Source: Bacteroidia bacterium
GTDB taxonomy: Bacteria; Bacteroidota; Bacteroidia; JADZBD01
Direction of reading: 5' to 3'
Length of the DNA: 45,388 bases
Assembly (NCBI GenBank): GCA_020054095.1
Contig: JAGVMA010000081.1
Location: 1 to 45,388 of the forward strand
Below the pieces are notes generated by a model that did no database searches, was not told where the DNA came from, and saw only the letters and a program-made list of their open reading frames with translations. This document shows positions 33,127 through 41,653 of the stretch, piece after piece; the first letter of the stretch is position 1; the number at the start of each line of letters is the position of its first letter. The translations under genes were made by a program, and so were the position numbers.

Positions 33127-34893
33127 TTACATCTTTTGCGATTGTATGGAGTCCGACCATGCTAACTTAGAATAAGTATTGGGCATTATTTTCCATATTC
33201 TGATCAGTAACTTGGAGAACATTTTAAGTATTAAGCTATTGCTTTTCAGTGTTTTATGGCCAAAACGATTAATGTTTAAATAATACAAACCATATATAAG
33301 CGGTGAAAATGGCTTAAAGTTTTTCTTTTCTTTAAAAAATAAGGTATTACCGTTTTTTTTAACAATCCACTTGTGAAACGGTTCGTTCAGAAAAAATTCA
33401 TCTAACGGTCCCGGACATTCAATGTATCCTCTTTTGCCCACTCTCGAAATTTCTTTACACAATTGCAAAGGGTCGTCTACATGCTCGGCAATGTGCGATG
33501 CAATTACATAATCAAATTGTTTATCGGCAAAAGGCATAAGCAGCGCATCGGCCACCATCATTTGTTTTCCTTTTGGAGAAATGGCTGTTTTTCCTGAACG
33601 ATGTATCGTTTCGCCCATCTCGCTGTCAATTAAAACATCGGCACGCTTATTTGGCCTGTGGCCGCTGCCCACATCTAAAACCAACCAGTCGGGGTGAATA
33701 AATTGTTTTTTGCCCGATAGCCCAACAACAAATTCTGCACACATATTATCGTACAGTTGTTGAAACAGCATCGAAACAACTTCTGCGGAAAATTTTTCCG
33801 CTACCGTTTGTTTTAGCTTTTCTGTATTATATGATGAATAATTTGCCATCATTTTTTTTATTGCATTTTGCAGTGCGGCATCATCGTTAACCGGAATTAA
33901 TATGCCGTTTGTTTCATCAATAAAAAATTCGGGTCCACCGCATATAGTTGCAACTACTGGTTTACCGGCAGCTAATGCTTCGGCAGCTACCACACAAAAA
34001 CTTTCTACGCGGCTGTTTACCACTACAAAATCAAATTCATTTAATTTTTCGAGCACATAATTATTCGGCTGCCGCCCGTGAAAAAATACCTTGTCGTTTA
34101 ATTTTTTTTCATCTGCTAATGATTGCAGCATTTTTTCATCAGCACCACCGCCTATAACATGGAATTCAAAATCGAGGTTTTGCTTTTTTAGTTTTTCGCA
34201 AGCTGCTATGGTTGCGCTAATGTTTTTTTGACTGTCCACCAAATCGGCAACAGTTAAAAATTTCACTGCAACATCTTTTTTTGAAACCAAAGCCAAATTT
34301 TTACTTTCAATAATGTTCGGCACTATTACATAGTTGCCATCAATACCACAGTTTTCCATTGCGCTTTTCAAGCTTTGCGAAACTGCTGTAACATATTTTG
34401 CTTTTTTTGCAGCTCGTTTAACAATCAGCTTTTTGAGCAACGATAGTTTCTCAAATTTTCCGCTGATATAACCCGTCCAGTGTTCGGTGATAATAAATGG
34501 TATTCCTTTAAATGCACACAGAAGTTGTGCTATAAAATAGGTGCGTGTTAAAACGTGTGTATGCACAATATCGGGCTTGCCGATATATGCTGCTGCGGTT
34601 TTAATTGCTTTGCGTGTGGCTACCAAATAACGCCAAAAATTAACCACAGCAAAATTGCTTTTGCGATAGTGAACTAAAATTTCGTGCACATTATTTGCGT
34701 AAGCATAAGTTGAATTATATTTTTCTTTTTGCTTTGCCGATGAGGTGTACACAACAGCAACATCGCAATTTTTTGCAACTGCTGCTGCATGTTTTTGCAC
34801 AAATACACCCAATTGCTCATCAGCATAATTAGGATACCATTTTGCTAAAAACAAAACTGAAAAACGAGTAGGCACACGCTTAAACTCAGTCAT
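33127..34893 (-). CDS. Glycosyltransferase family 4 fused to a class I SAM methyltransferase
   Basis: 588 residues. Residues 1-385 are a GT-B glycosyltransferase of family 4: VLFLAKWYPNYADEQLGVFV, HTHVLTRTYF, the C-terminal Rossmann HVIGGGADE, and the nucleotide-sugar ExxxxxxxE (Glu297 and Glu305 in ESFCVVAAEALAAGKPVV). Residues 400-560 are a methyltransferase: VLDVGSGHRPN (405-415) and DYVIASHIAEHVDDP (461-475). The two activities probably act on one surface sugar chain. No signal peptide or membrane helix is clear, so it is cytoplasmic or peripheral. It is coupled to the copper ATPase (TAATG overlap). No frame break was seen at the junction. Confidence 0.88.
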   Translation of the reverse strand: MTEFKRVPTRFSVLFLAKWYPNYADEQLGVFVQKHAAAVAKNCDVAVVYTSSAKQKEKYNSTYAYANNVHEILVHYRKSNFAVVNFWRYLVATRKAIKTAAAYIGKPDIVHTHVLTRTYFIAQLLCAFKGIPFIITEHWTGYISGKFEKLSLLKKLIVKRAAKKAKYVTAVSQSLKSAMENCGIDGNYVIVPNIIESKNLALVSKKDVAVKFLTVADLVDSQKNISATIAACEKLKKQNLDFEFHVIGGGADEKMLQSLADEKKLNDKVFFHGRQPNNYVLEKLNEFDFVVVNSRVESFCVVAAEALAAGKPVVATICGGPEFFIDETNGILIPVNDDAALQNAIKKMMANYSSYNTEKLKQTVAEKFSAEVVSMLFQQLYDNMCAEFVVGLSGKKQFIHPDWLVLDVGSGHRPNKRADVLIDSEMGETIHRSGKTAISPKGKQMMVADALLMPFADKQFDYVIASHIAEHVDDPLQLCKEISRVGKRGYIECPGPLDEFFLNEPFHKWIVKKNGNTLFFKEKKNFKPFSPLIYGLYYLNINRFGHKTLKSNSLILKMFSKLLIRIWKIMPNTYSKLAWSDSIQSQKM

Positions 34894-37016
34894 TAGTTTA
34901 TTTTTTTTGTTTTTAATCGAATGGAATTTCCTATCACAATAACATCAGAAAATGCCATTGTGAGCGCACCTACCATTGGGTTTAATAATCCGCAAGCGGC
35001 TACAGGAATTGCAATAATGTTATAGAAAAATGCCCAAAATAAATTTTGTTTTACGGTGAGTAATGTGTGTTTGCTAATTTGATGAGACAATACAAGTTGA
35101 GCTAAATCTGATTTGTTGAGCAAAACTATTTGTGCTTGTTGAATGGCCACATCAGTAGCATTGGCAATAGAAATGCTAACATCAGCAGCGGCAAGTGCAG
35201 GAGCATCGTTTATTCCATCGCCAAGCATTGCAATTTTTCCTGTTTGTTTTATTTTAGTTACGGATTTTAATTTTTCTTCGGGCGATTTTTCGGCAATAAT
35301 ATTTTTTATTCCTGTTCGCGATGCCGCCAATTCGCATTTTTCTTTTTTATCGCCACTTAATAGATGCGTGGTAATTTTTAGCTCATTAAAATAGTTAACA
35401 CACATTTGCGAGTTTTGTTTTATTTCATCGGCAATAGTTAACCAAGCTACAAGCAAATTGTTTTTTGTAATATATACATCTGCTACTTTATCCGTTTCAA
35501 TTAAATGTTTTGAACCCACCTTCCATTGAATCCCGGCTTTGTCTTTAAAGACTATGCCCTTCCCTTTCAGCTCCTGCACATCAGTAATAGTTGGTTTTGC
35601 GGTAATTTGGTTTGCTAATTCGCGCACCAGCGATTTTGCAATAGGATGCGATGAATAATTTTCAGCAGCAAATAAATAGTTTTTTATTTCCGCTAAGTTT
35701 TCGCCTTCAGCAATGTTAAGCGCTGCAATTTTAAAATCACCGGTGGTTATAGTTCCTGTTTTGTCGAATGCAATGTTTTTAATTTTTGCAAATTCTTCGA
35801 GCGTGCTTCCGCCTTTTATTAAAATACCGTTTTTCGCTGCTCGGCCTATGCCTGCAATTATTGCCGTAGGAGTTGCCAAGCCCATGGCACACGGGCACGA
35901 TATAACCAGCACCGCAATGCTATTCATAATTGCAGTTTGCAAATTGCTATTTAAAACATAAAACCAAATGATAAATGTTATTAAGGCAATAAGTAAAACT
36001 GCGGGTACAAAAACTGCTGCAATTTTATCGCCAAGCATTTGTATGGCAGGTTTAGTGTTCTGCGCTTTTTTTACCAAATCAATTATTTGCGATAGCGTAG
36101 TGTTTTTCCCCGTTCGCTCGGCAATTAGTTTTATGCTGCCATCGGTAACAATTGTTCCACCGGTAACTTTGTTGCCATTGGTTTTTGAAACAGGTAAAGT
36201 TTCACCGGTAATCATCGCCTCATTTACTAATGCATCGCCCGAAAAAATAAAACCATCAGCCGGAATTTTATCGCCTGTGTTTACTAAAACTAAATCGCCA
36301 GGTTTAAGTTTGTCGGCTTCAATTTCTATTGTTTCGTTTTCACTTATTACTTTTTTTGCTGTTGTTTTTTGAAGTTTGGATAATTCGCTAATTGCAGTTG
36401 TAGTTTGTTTTACCGACCGATGCTCGAGTACATTGCCAAGTAAAACAAGTGTGATGATGGTGGCAGCAGTTTCGTAAAACAAATAATTGTGAACATCATC
36501 TGCATAAAAAAAGGTACCGCTAATGCTATAAACCAAAGCAGAAAGCGAACCAATAAAAATTAAAACATCCATATTGGGTACTCCGGCTTTTACAGAACCT
36601 AAAGCGCTTCTGCCAAAATGGTGCAGCCCAACAGCAGCCACAGGCAAACACAAAAACAACTGCACATATTTGTTGTGAAGCACTGCAAACGGCAAAAACA
36701 TGTGCATAAAAAGTGGCAGTGTAAAAATCAAGCAAAAAATAAATTTCTTTTCTACCGAACTAAACTTGCCTTCGTTTTGCAAATCCGCGTTTTCAATAAC
36801 CTTGTATCCCAGCTTGTGTATGTCGCTGATAATATCTTTTAGCAGGTTGCTGTTATCCAGATTGAATGCAGCTTCGCCCGTTGCAAAATTTACATTTACA
36901 TTTTTAAGCCCACGTTTTTCAATTGTACGAGCAATGCCCAAGGCACAATTATTACAATCCATGCCCTCTATTTTTAAAGTTATCGTATGCTCGTTAGTCT
37001 CCATTTTTTTAATCAA
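34893..37016 (-). CDS. copA: Cu(I)-exporting P-type ATPase (P1B-1)
   Basis: 707 residues. One N-terminal metal-binding domain (GMDCNNC, Cys21 and Cys24), then the membrane helices, TGE (270-272), CPC (374-376), the phosphorylated DKTGT (Asp418), the HP motif (457-458) and GDGINDAP (599-606). FFYN in the seventh and MAFS in the eighth helix fit the Cu(I)-binding residues of P1B-1 pumps. It exports Cu+ from the cytoplasm. The start could also be the Met at residue 5 (37004). The stop overlaps the GT-methyltransferase start by 1 bp (TAATG), so the two are translationally coupled although their roles look unrelated. Confidence 0.94.
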   Translation of the reverse strand: MIKKMETNEHTITLKIEGMDCNNCALGIARTIEKRGLKNVNVNFATGEAAFNLDNSNLLKDIISDIHKLGYKVIENADLQNEGKFSSVEKKFIFCLIFTLPLFMHMFLPFAVLHNKYVQLFLCLPVAAVGLHHFGRSALGSVKAGVPNMDVLIFIGSLSALVYSISGTFFYADDVHNYLFYETAATIITLVLLGNVLEHRSVKQTTTAISELSKLQKTTAKKVISENETIEIEADKLKPGDLVLVNTGDKIPADGFIFSGDALVNEAMITGETLPVSKTNGNKVTGGTIVTDGSIKLIAERTGKNTTLSQIIDLVKKAQNTKPAIQMLGDKIAAVFVPAVLLIALITFIIWFYVLNSNLQTAIMNSIAVLVISCPCAMGLATPTAIIAGIGRAAKNGILIKGGSTLEEFAKIKNIAFDKTGTITTGDFKIAALNIAEGENLAEIKNYLFAAENYSSHPIAKSLVRELANQITAKPTITDVQELKGKGIVFKDKAGIQWKVGSKHLIETDKVADVYITKNNLLVAWLTIADEIKQNSQMCVNYFNELKITTHLLSGDKKEKCELAASRTGIKNIIAEKSPEEKLKSVTKIKQTGKIAMLGDGINDAPALAAADVSISIANATDVAIQQAQIVLLNKSDLAQLVLSHQISKHTLLTVKQNLFWAFFYNIIAIPVAACGLLNPMVGALTMAFSDVIVIGNSIRLKTKKIN

Positions 37017-37069
37017 CCAAAGGTATAACGAATAAACTTAAAAGATGCTTTATGCAAACAAAATTTGTT

Positions 37070-37077
37070 TATTTTTG
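37070..37077 (+). promoter_or_regulatory. -7 box of tRNA-His
   Basis: TATTTTTG, exact TAnnTTTG match, 13 bp before the tRNA. No -33 box was found at the usual distance. Confidence 0.45.
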
Positions 37078-37089
37078 CTGCCCTAATAC

Positions 37090-37164
37090 GGAGATTGTAG
37101 CTCAGTTGGTTAGAGCATCAGATTGTGATTCTGAGGGTCGGGGGTTCGAGCCCCCTCATTCTCC
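37090..37164 (+). tRNA. tRNA-His (anticodon GTG)
   Basis: 75 nt including G-1, which pairs with discriminator C73 as expected for tRNA-His. Anticodon stem TCAGA/TCTGA with loop TTGTGAT. T loop TTCGAGC. The acceptor stem GAGATTG against CATTCTC has one T-T mismatch at position 5; all other pairs form. Confidence 0.93.
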
Positions 37165-37167
37165 CCG

Positions 37168-37198
37168 AAAAGGTTACCGGGAAAATGGTAACCTTTTT
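37168..37198. terminator. Bidirectional terminator between tRNA-His and the lectin gene
   Basis: AAAAGGTTACC (37168-37178), 8-nt loop, GGTAACCTTTT (37187-37197), then T. It overlaps the stop codon of the minus-strand lectin gene. Confidence 0.85.
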
Positions 37199-38375
37199 AT
37201 TTTACTGTTACTGTAAAACTGCAAGTTGCAGTACTTCCATCAGGCGCAGTTACCATAAATGTATTTACAGTAGTTCCCATCGGAAAACTTGAGCCGCTTG
37301 GCAGCCCTTCGGTTTGCACTAAATTATATTCGGGGCAATTGCTTTTTACTACTGGTAAATTATAGTTTACGTTATCTCTGGCGCATTTGCTGGGCGTATT
37401 GTCAAATGTCATATTAGGAGGGCAAATAATTACAACTGCCGAATTTTGATTACCACTCACATTAAAAGTTTGCATGCCAATATTTCCGCAAGCATCCACC
37501 ACGGTTACTGTGTAAGCTCCGGCACCCACTGCTGTTATGTTTTGGGTAGTAGCACCGTTCGACCATATATAGTTTATGGGCGCAACCGCACCTGCAACAT
37601 TAATTGTTATTGATCCGCTCGGCTGGCAAGTGCTTGGTTTTGTGGTGCCGCTTATGGTTAACTCCTGCTTAAAGTTTCCCGAAATCATTTTTACTTTTTG
37701 TAAATTTTTTGCATTCCCGGTGCTGCCTGTCCAGCCCCAGTAAACAAACGAATTGTTGTTAAACAGCAGTCCTTTCATTTCAATTGTTTTTTCAATTTTT
37801 GCATTGGGGTTGCCATCCCAAAAAACTTTAAACAATTGTACTGATGCAGTCCATGTGAATTTTACTTTGTGATATTTATTGTCCTCAATATTGCCAACTT
37901 CAAATGGTGAAGTAATTTGACTTTCATCGTGTTTCACTTTACCATTCATGTTTATTGAAATGTGGTCAGCATCGGGGTCGTTGTTATCCGGATTTTTCCA
38001 GGTGTCAAATTCTACGCCCATTGATGGTGTAATACCTCTGTAACCAAGTCCGCCACCTATACTTGTAGCTGCTGTTCCTTGTGGCGATTGTTGTAAAACA
38101 AAAGTCATCCCATCTGCTCCGCCATCGGCATCGCCTAAATATATTTCAAACTCTAAAGTAAAATCAGCATCTAAATCTAAATGATTTCCAAACCAAATAG
38201 AACCGCTTTGCTGCTCGGTATTGTTGGTGAGTTTGTATTCATTATTTCCCAAATGGCCTGCTGAGCCATTTACTTTAAAATTAGCGGGGTTTATTAAACC
38301 GTTGCATTGTGAATGTGCAATATCAATATTCAGAAGTACAACTATCGCAGTTGCGAAAAATGATTTTTTAAGCAT
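37197..38375 (-). CDS. Secreted L-type lectin-domain protein with SprB-like and HYR domains
   Basis: 392 residues. A signal peptide (MLKKSFFATAIVVLLNIDIAHS) is followed by a legume-lectin-like domain (about 25-230): FTLEFEIYLG, ADGMTFVLQQSPQG, GYRGITPSMGVEFDTWKN, HISINMNGKV. An SprB-like domain (about 235-310, NYIWSNGATTQNIT) and a HYR-type domain (about 315-392, with VVIICPPNMTF and CSFTVTVK) come next. L-type lectin domains bind carbohydrates. The HYR domain reaches the last residue; there is no T9SS sorting domain, unlike the other secreted genes here. Its stop lies inside the tRNA-His terminator, so the 3' end may be truncated. Confidence 0.8.
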   Translation of the reverse strand: MLKKSFFATAIVVLLNIDIAHSQCNGLINPANFKVNGSAGHLGNNEYKLTNNTEQQSGSIWFGNHLDLDADFTLEFEIYLGDADGGADGMTFVLQQSPQGTAATSIGGGLGYRGITPSMGVEFDTWKNPDNNDPDADHISINMNGKVKHDESQITSPFEVGNIEDNKYHKVKFTWTASVQLFKVFWDGNPNAKIEKTIEMKGLLFNNNSFVYWGWTGSTGNAKNLQKVKMISGNFKQELTISGTTKPSTCQPSGSITINVAGAVAPINYIWSNGATTQNITAVGAGAYTVTVVDACGNIGMQTFNVSGNQNSAVVIICPPNMTFDNTPSKCARDNVNYNLPVVKSNCPEYNLVQTEGLPSGSSFPMGTTVNTFMVTAPDGSTATCSFTVTVK

Positions 38376-38398
38376 ATAATTTCTTTTACTTGGTGCGT

Positions 38399-38427
38399 CA
38401 AATATATGTTTTTACATATCAATCAAA
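38399..38427 (-). promoter_or_regulatory. Promoter of the lectin gene
   Basis: TTTG (38427-38424), 17-bp spacer, TATATTTG (38406-38399) on the minus strand: both consensus boxes perfect. A small inverted repeat ATATGT-N4-ACATAT (38404-38419) lies in the spacer and may be a binding site. Confidence 0.7.
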
Positions 38428-38475
38428 TAGTGTAAATCTTTGACAAGTTTTTTCATGTAAATGGAAAAAATAGAT

Positions 38476-38483
38476 TATGTTTG
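38476..38483 (+). promoter_or_regulatory. -7 box of the SPFH gene
   Basis: TATGTTTG, exact TAnnTTTG match, 25 bp before the ATG at 38509. No -33 TTTG at the usual distance. Confidence 0.45.
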
Positions 38484-38508
38484 AACGTATAATAAAAAAC
38501 AATAAGCC

Positions 38509-39609
38509 ATGGGATTATTTGATAAAATTAAAAATGAATTTATAGATATTATTGAGTGGCAAGATAACACCAATGATACTATTGTGTGGAAATTTCCGCG
38601 CTACCAAAATGAAATAAAAATGAACGCCAAGCTTACTGTGCGCGAAAGCCAGCAAGCAGTGTTTTTAAACGAAGGAACAATTGCCGATGTGTTTCAGCCG
38701 GGCATGCATAATTTGCAAACACAAAATATGCCTATCCTTTCAACTTTAAAAGGATGGAAATACGGATTTAACTCACCATTTAAAGCCGATGTTTTTTTCG
38801 TAAGCACCAAACAATTTATTGATCAAAAATGGGGAACCAAAAACCCGATTACACTTGATGATGATCGTTTCGGATTCATTGAATTACGCGCATTCGGCAG
38901 TTATGCTTTTAGAATTACCGATGCCGGAAAATTTATTAAAGAAATTGCCGGAACCAATGGTGAATACACCACCGAAGAAGTAAACGGCCAGTTGCGCAGT
39001 TTAATTGTTACAAAATTCACTGATGCTATAGGCGAAGGAGGAATTCCGGTTGAAAAATTTGCTGCCAATTTGGAGGAGCTTTCAAAACTTGGCTTAGATA
39101 AACTGAACGCTGATTTTGAAGAATACGGATTGAAAATCACTAAATTTTTAGTTGAAAATGTTTCGATGCCGGAAGAGCTGAAAAAAGAAATTTTCGAATA
39201 CTCGCGTCTCAATAAAATTGACATGCAAAAATTAGCGCAAATGAAAACCGCTAAATCAATTGAAAAAGCTGCCGAAAACCAAGGCGGAACAATGGGAATG
39301 GGCATGGGCATGGGTATGGGAATGGGCATGGGAAATATGATGACAAACATGTTTGGTCAGAACATGCAACAGCAAAATAACCAAATGCCGCCACCACCAC
39401 CACCACCATCGCAATTTTTTGTGGCAGTTAACGGAGCGCAAACAGGCCCATTTGGAATGGAACAGTTAGCACAAATGGCTATGCAAGGGCAACTTACGCG
39501 CGAAACCAATGTGTGGAAAGCAGGCATGGCAGCTTGGGCACAAGCAGGAACAGTGACAGAATTAGCGCCTGTTTTTAACCAAATGCCACCACCGCCACCA
39601 CCAATGTAG
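38509..39609 (+). CDS. SPFH-domain protein with C-terminal GYF_2 domain (YdjI-like)
   Basis: 366 residues. SPFH/virion-core-type domain at about 20-240 (ESQQAVFLNEGTIADVFQPG, LRAFGSYAFRITDAGKFIKE, GEYTTEEVNGQLRSLIVTKF, KLNADFEEYGLKI). A flexible region (about 255-300) has a (Met-Gly) repeat, Gln-rich and Pro tracts. A GYF_2 domain is at about 300-350 (FFVAVNGAQTGPFGMEQLAQ, LTRETNVWKAGMAAWAQA), ending in a second Pro tract. The domain order resembles the YdjI family, which in Bacillus acts with a zinc-ribbon protein and PspA at stressed membranes. No PspA is in the window. GYF domains bind proline-rich peptides, so the Pro tracts on both sides could be internal or partner ligands. The zinc-ribbon gene follows after a terminator. 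Confidence 0.85.
   Translation: MGLFDKIKNEFIDIIEWQDNTNDTIVWKFPRYQNEIKMNAKLTVRESQQAVFLNEGTIADVFQPGMHNLQTQNMPILSTLKGWKYGFNSPFKADVFFVSTKQFIDQKWGTKNPITLDDDRFGFIELRAFGSYAFRITDAGKFIKEIAGTNGEYTTEEVNGQLRSLIVTKFTDAIGEGGIPVEKFAANLEELSKLGLDKLNADFEEYGLKITKFLVENVSMPEELKKEIFEYSRLNKIDMQKLAQMKTAKSIEKAAENQGGTMGMGMGMGMGMGMGNMMTNMFGQNMQQQNNQMPPPPPPPSQFFVAVNGAQTGPFGMEQLAQMAMQGQLTRETNVWKAGMAAWAQAGTVTELAPVFNQMPPPPPPM
39292..39333 (+). repeat. Hexanucleotide tandem repeat ATGGGN, seven units
   Basis: Seven consecutive in-frame units encode (Met-Gly)7 in the SPFH gene linker. Because the unit is 6 bp, a change in copy number would not shift the frame but would change linker length. Confidence 0.9.
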
Positions 39610-39621
39610 TACTTGTTTTTT

Positions 39622-39658
39622 AAAAGCGTACTAATCTATTGCGATTAGTACGCTTTTT
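39622..39658. terminator. Hairpin terminator between SPFH and zinc-ribbon genes
   Basis: AAAAGCGTACTAATC (39622-39636), loop TATTGC, perfect 15-bp complement (39643-39657) ending in TTTTT. It lies between two genes of the same direction. Confidence 0.9.
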
Positions 39659-39685
39659 CATTTTAAAATTTTTAAATAAAAAATT

Positions 39686-40807
39686 ATGAGTTACGAAGAA
39701 AAAAATACGGAAGTATCAGGCCAACTCGATTGTAAAGATTGCGGAGCACTATTAAAATTTGCGCCCGGAACCAATTCACTTAAATGTGAGTATTGCGGTG
39801 CTCAAAACGAAATATCATCAGCTCCACAAACTACAGTTGTGGAAGAAATTGACTTTGAGAAATTTTTAAATGAAAATACAGTTTCGGAAGCGGATAAGCA
39901 ACAAGTAACAACGGTAGGATGCAAAAACTGTGGAGCCAACACCACCCTAAAGCCAAATGTGGCGAGCGATAATTGCCCATTTTGCGATACACCACTTGTA
40001 GTGCAGGGTGGAGGTAACACAAGTAGTATAATTAAACCAAAATATGTGCTTCCGTTTGCCATTGATAAGAAAAAAGGTGGAGATGAATATAAAAAATGGG
40101 TGGGCTCACTTTGGTTTGCACCCAATGATTTAAAACGCTTTGCCGAAACATTTGAAAAGCTAAACGGAATGTATATTCCTTACTGGACTTACGATTCAAA
40201 TACCGATAGTAGTTATTCCGGCATGCGAGGCGATAATTACATGGTAACCGAAACTTACACAGCATTTGAAAACGGAAAATCAGTAACACGCACACGCACA
40301 GTTACAAAAGTAAGATGGACACCTGCTGCAGGTAGTGTAAATAATGAATTTGACGATGTGTTGGTGCTGGCAAGTAAATCATTACCCGATAAGTATGCCT
40401 ATGCTTTAGAGCCCTGGGATTTAGAAAACTTATCTGCTTTTGACGAGAAATTTTTGAGCGGTTTTAGAACCGAAACCTACCAAGTAGATGTAAAAGGCGG
40501 TTTTGATGTGGCTAAAACCATTATGGAAAAAGAAATACGTAACACCGTGCGCAGAGATATAGGTGGCGATCATCAGCAAATTTTAACACTCAACTCAAAT
40601 TATAACGACATTACATTCAAGCATATTCTGTTGCCTGTTTGGTTAAGTGCTTACAGGTATAACGATAAAGTTTACCGATTTATGATTAACGCCCGCACAG
40701 GCGAAGTTCAAGGCGAACGTCCGTATAGTTGGATAAAAATTACATTAACGGCACTTACCGTAATTGCACTGGGATTAGCTATCTGGTGGTTTGCTACAAA
40801 AAGTTAA
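39686..40807 (+). CDS. Membrane-anchored double zinc-ribbon protein (YdjG-like)
   Basis: 373 residues. Two CxxC-x14-17-CxxC zinc ribbons: DCKDCGALLKFAPGTNSLKC (to CEYC, about 15-40) and GCKNCGANTTLKPNVASDNC (to CPFC, about 75-100). A long soluble central domain (about 110-345) includes PYWTYDSNTDSSYSG and LPVWLSAYRY, a pattern found in YdjG-like proteins. One C-terminal membrane helix (TLTALTVIALGLAIWWF). Such proteins are often misnamed as helicases because of the ribbons. It probably works with the SPFH protein at the membrane, but a strong terminator separates the two genes, so expression may be uneven. Confidence 0.8.
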   Translation: MSYEEKNTEVSGQLDCKDCGALLKFAPGTNSLKCEYCGAQNEISSAPQTTVVEEIDFEKFLNENTVSEADKQQVTTVGCKNCGANTTLKPNVASDNCPFCDTPLVVQGGGNTSSIIKPKYVLPFAIDKKKGGDEYKKWVGSLWFAPNDLKRFAETFEKLNGMYIPYWTYDSNTDSSYSGMRGDNYMVTETYTAFENGKSVTRTRTVTKVRWTPAAGSVNNEFDDVLVLASKSLPDKYAYALEPWDLENLSAFDEKFLSGFRTETYQVDVKGGFDVAKTIMEKEIRNTVRRDIGGDHQQILTLNSNYNDITFKHILLPVWLSAYRYNDKVYRFMINARTGEVQGERPYSWIKITLTALTVIALGLAIWWFATKS

Positions 40808-40818
40808 TTAGTAAGATT

Positions 40819-41622
40819 TTAGTTGTAAGCGAAATACTTGTTCGCATAAACGATTAGTTCAGTAACTTTTTTGATACCAGTTTTTGCGAAAATTTTTTGC
40901 TTGTGGTTTTCTACTGTGTTTTTTGATATTTTCAGCGCTGCCGCAATTTCTTTACTCGCTAACCCTTTAGCAATTAATTTTAAAACATCATGTTCTCTTT
41001 TGCTAAGTGCTTCATGATTCTCAAATGGCTTTAAGTCAATTTTTTCGTCTTCACAATAAAACATGGTACCGTCTTTTGTGTTATTATCAATAATGTACAT
41101 AGTAGATTTTGCATCCTGCATATTAATTAAAAAATCTACTGTAGTTATTTGGCAAAATATATATTGAGGGAATTTGCTTTTGTACACCACCTTTGGATAT
41201 TGCATTAAGCGCCATGTGTACTTTCTTTTCGCATCCATCATCCTGAACAACATAGTTATTTTTATTAATCCTCTTTCTTTTTCTGATTTTTTTGATAAAA
41301 AATTAGAGATAAAGTGCGTAAATGATTGCATTTTCGAAACGTCTGCCGGATGCATTAACTGCCCAATTTCCATTGGATTTATTCCTATCCACTTGTTATG
41401 TGAAAGTGGAGTGCAATGCTTGAAATCGCCTCCAAGCGCAACTACCTGTGCAGTAGAAAAATCACCGATGTACCAAAAGCTGTGAGCTGTGGAAAAGGAC
41501 GAGAACAGTGCTATCTCGTTTGCAAATAATTCTTTCCAGGACTCAGCGTTTTTTATTTCCTTAGCACAATATATATTATTGAAATCATTTTCTGAAACCG
41601 CAGGAATAATTTTCTTTTTCAT
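40819..41622 (-). CDS. LuxR-type transcriptional regulator with PAS-like N-terminal region
   Basis: 267 residues. The C-terminal HTH (about 205-262) is typical: LSKREHDVLKLIAKGLASKE, IAAALKISKNTVENHKQKIF and GIKKVTELIVYA. The N-terminal 200 residues look like a PAS fold (NKWIGINPMEIGQLMHPADV, RKYTWRLMQYPKVVY), without response-regulator features. The ligand and targets are unknown. It is convergent with the zinc-ribbon gene (11-bp gap) and 31 bp downstream of the LRR gene. Confidence 0.85.
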   Translation of the reverse strand: MKKKIIPAVSENDFNNIYCAKEIKNAESWKELFANEIALFSSFSTAHSFWYIGDFSTAQVVALGGDFKHCTPLSHNKWIGINPMEIGQLMHPADVSKMQSFTHFISNFLSKKSEKERGLIKITMLFRMMDAKRKYTWRLMQYPKVVYKSKFPQYIFCQITTVDFLINMQDAKSTMYIIDNNTKDGTMFYCEDEKIDLKPFENHEALSKREHDVLKLIAKGLASKEIAAALKISKNTVENHKQKIFAKTGIKKVTELIVYANKYFAYN

Positions 41623-41653
41623 CCAAGCAAATTACGGAAAAAACATCGCGTAG

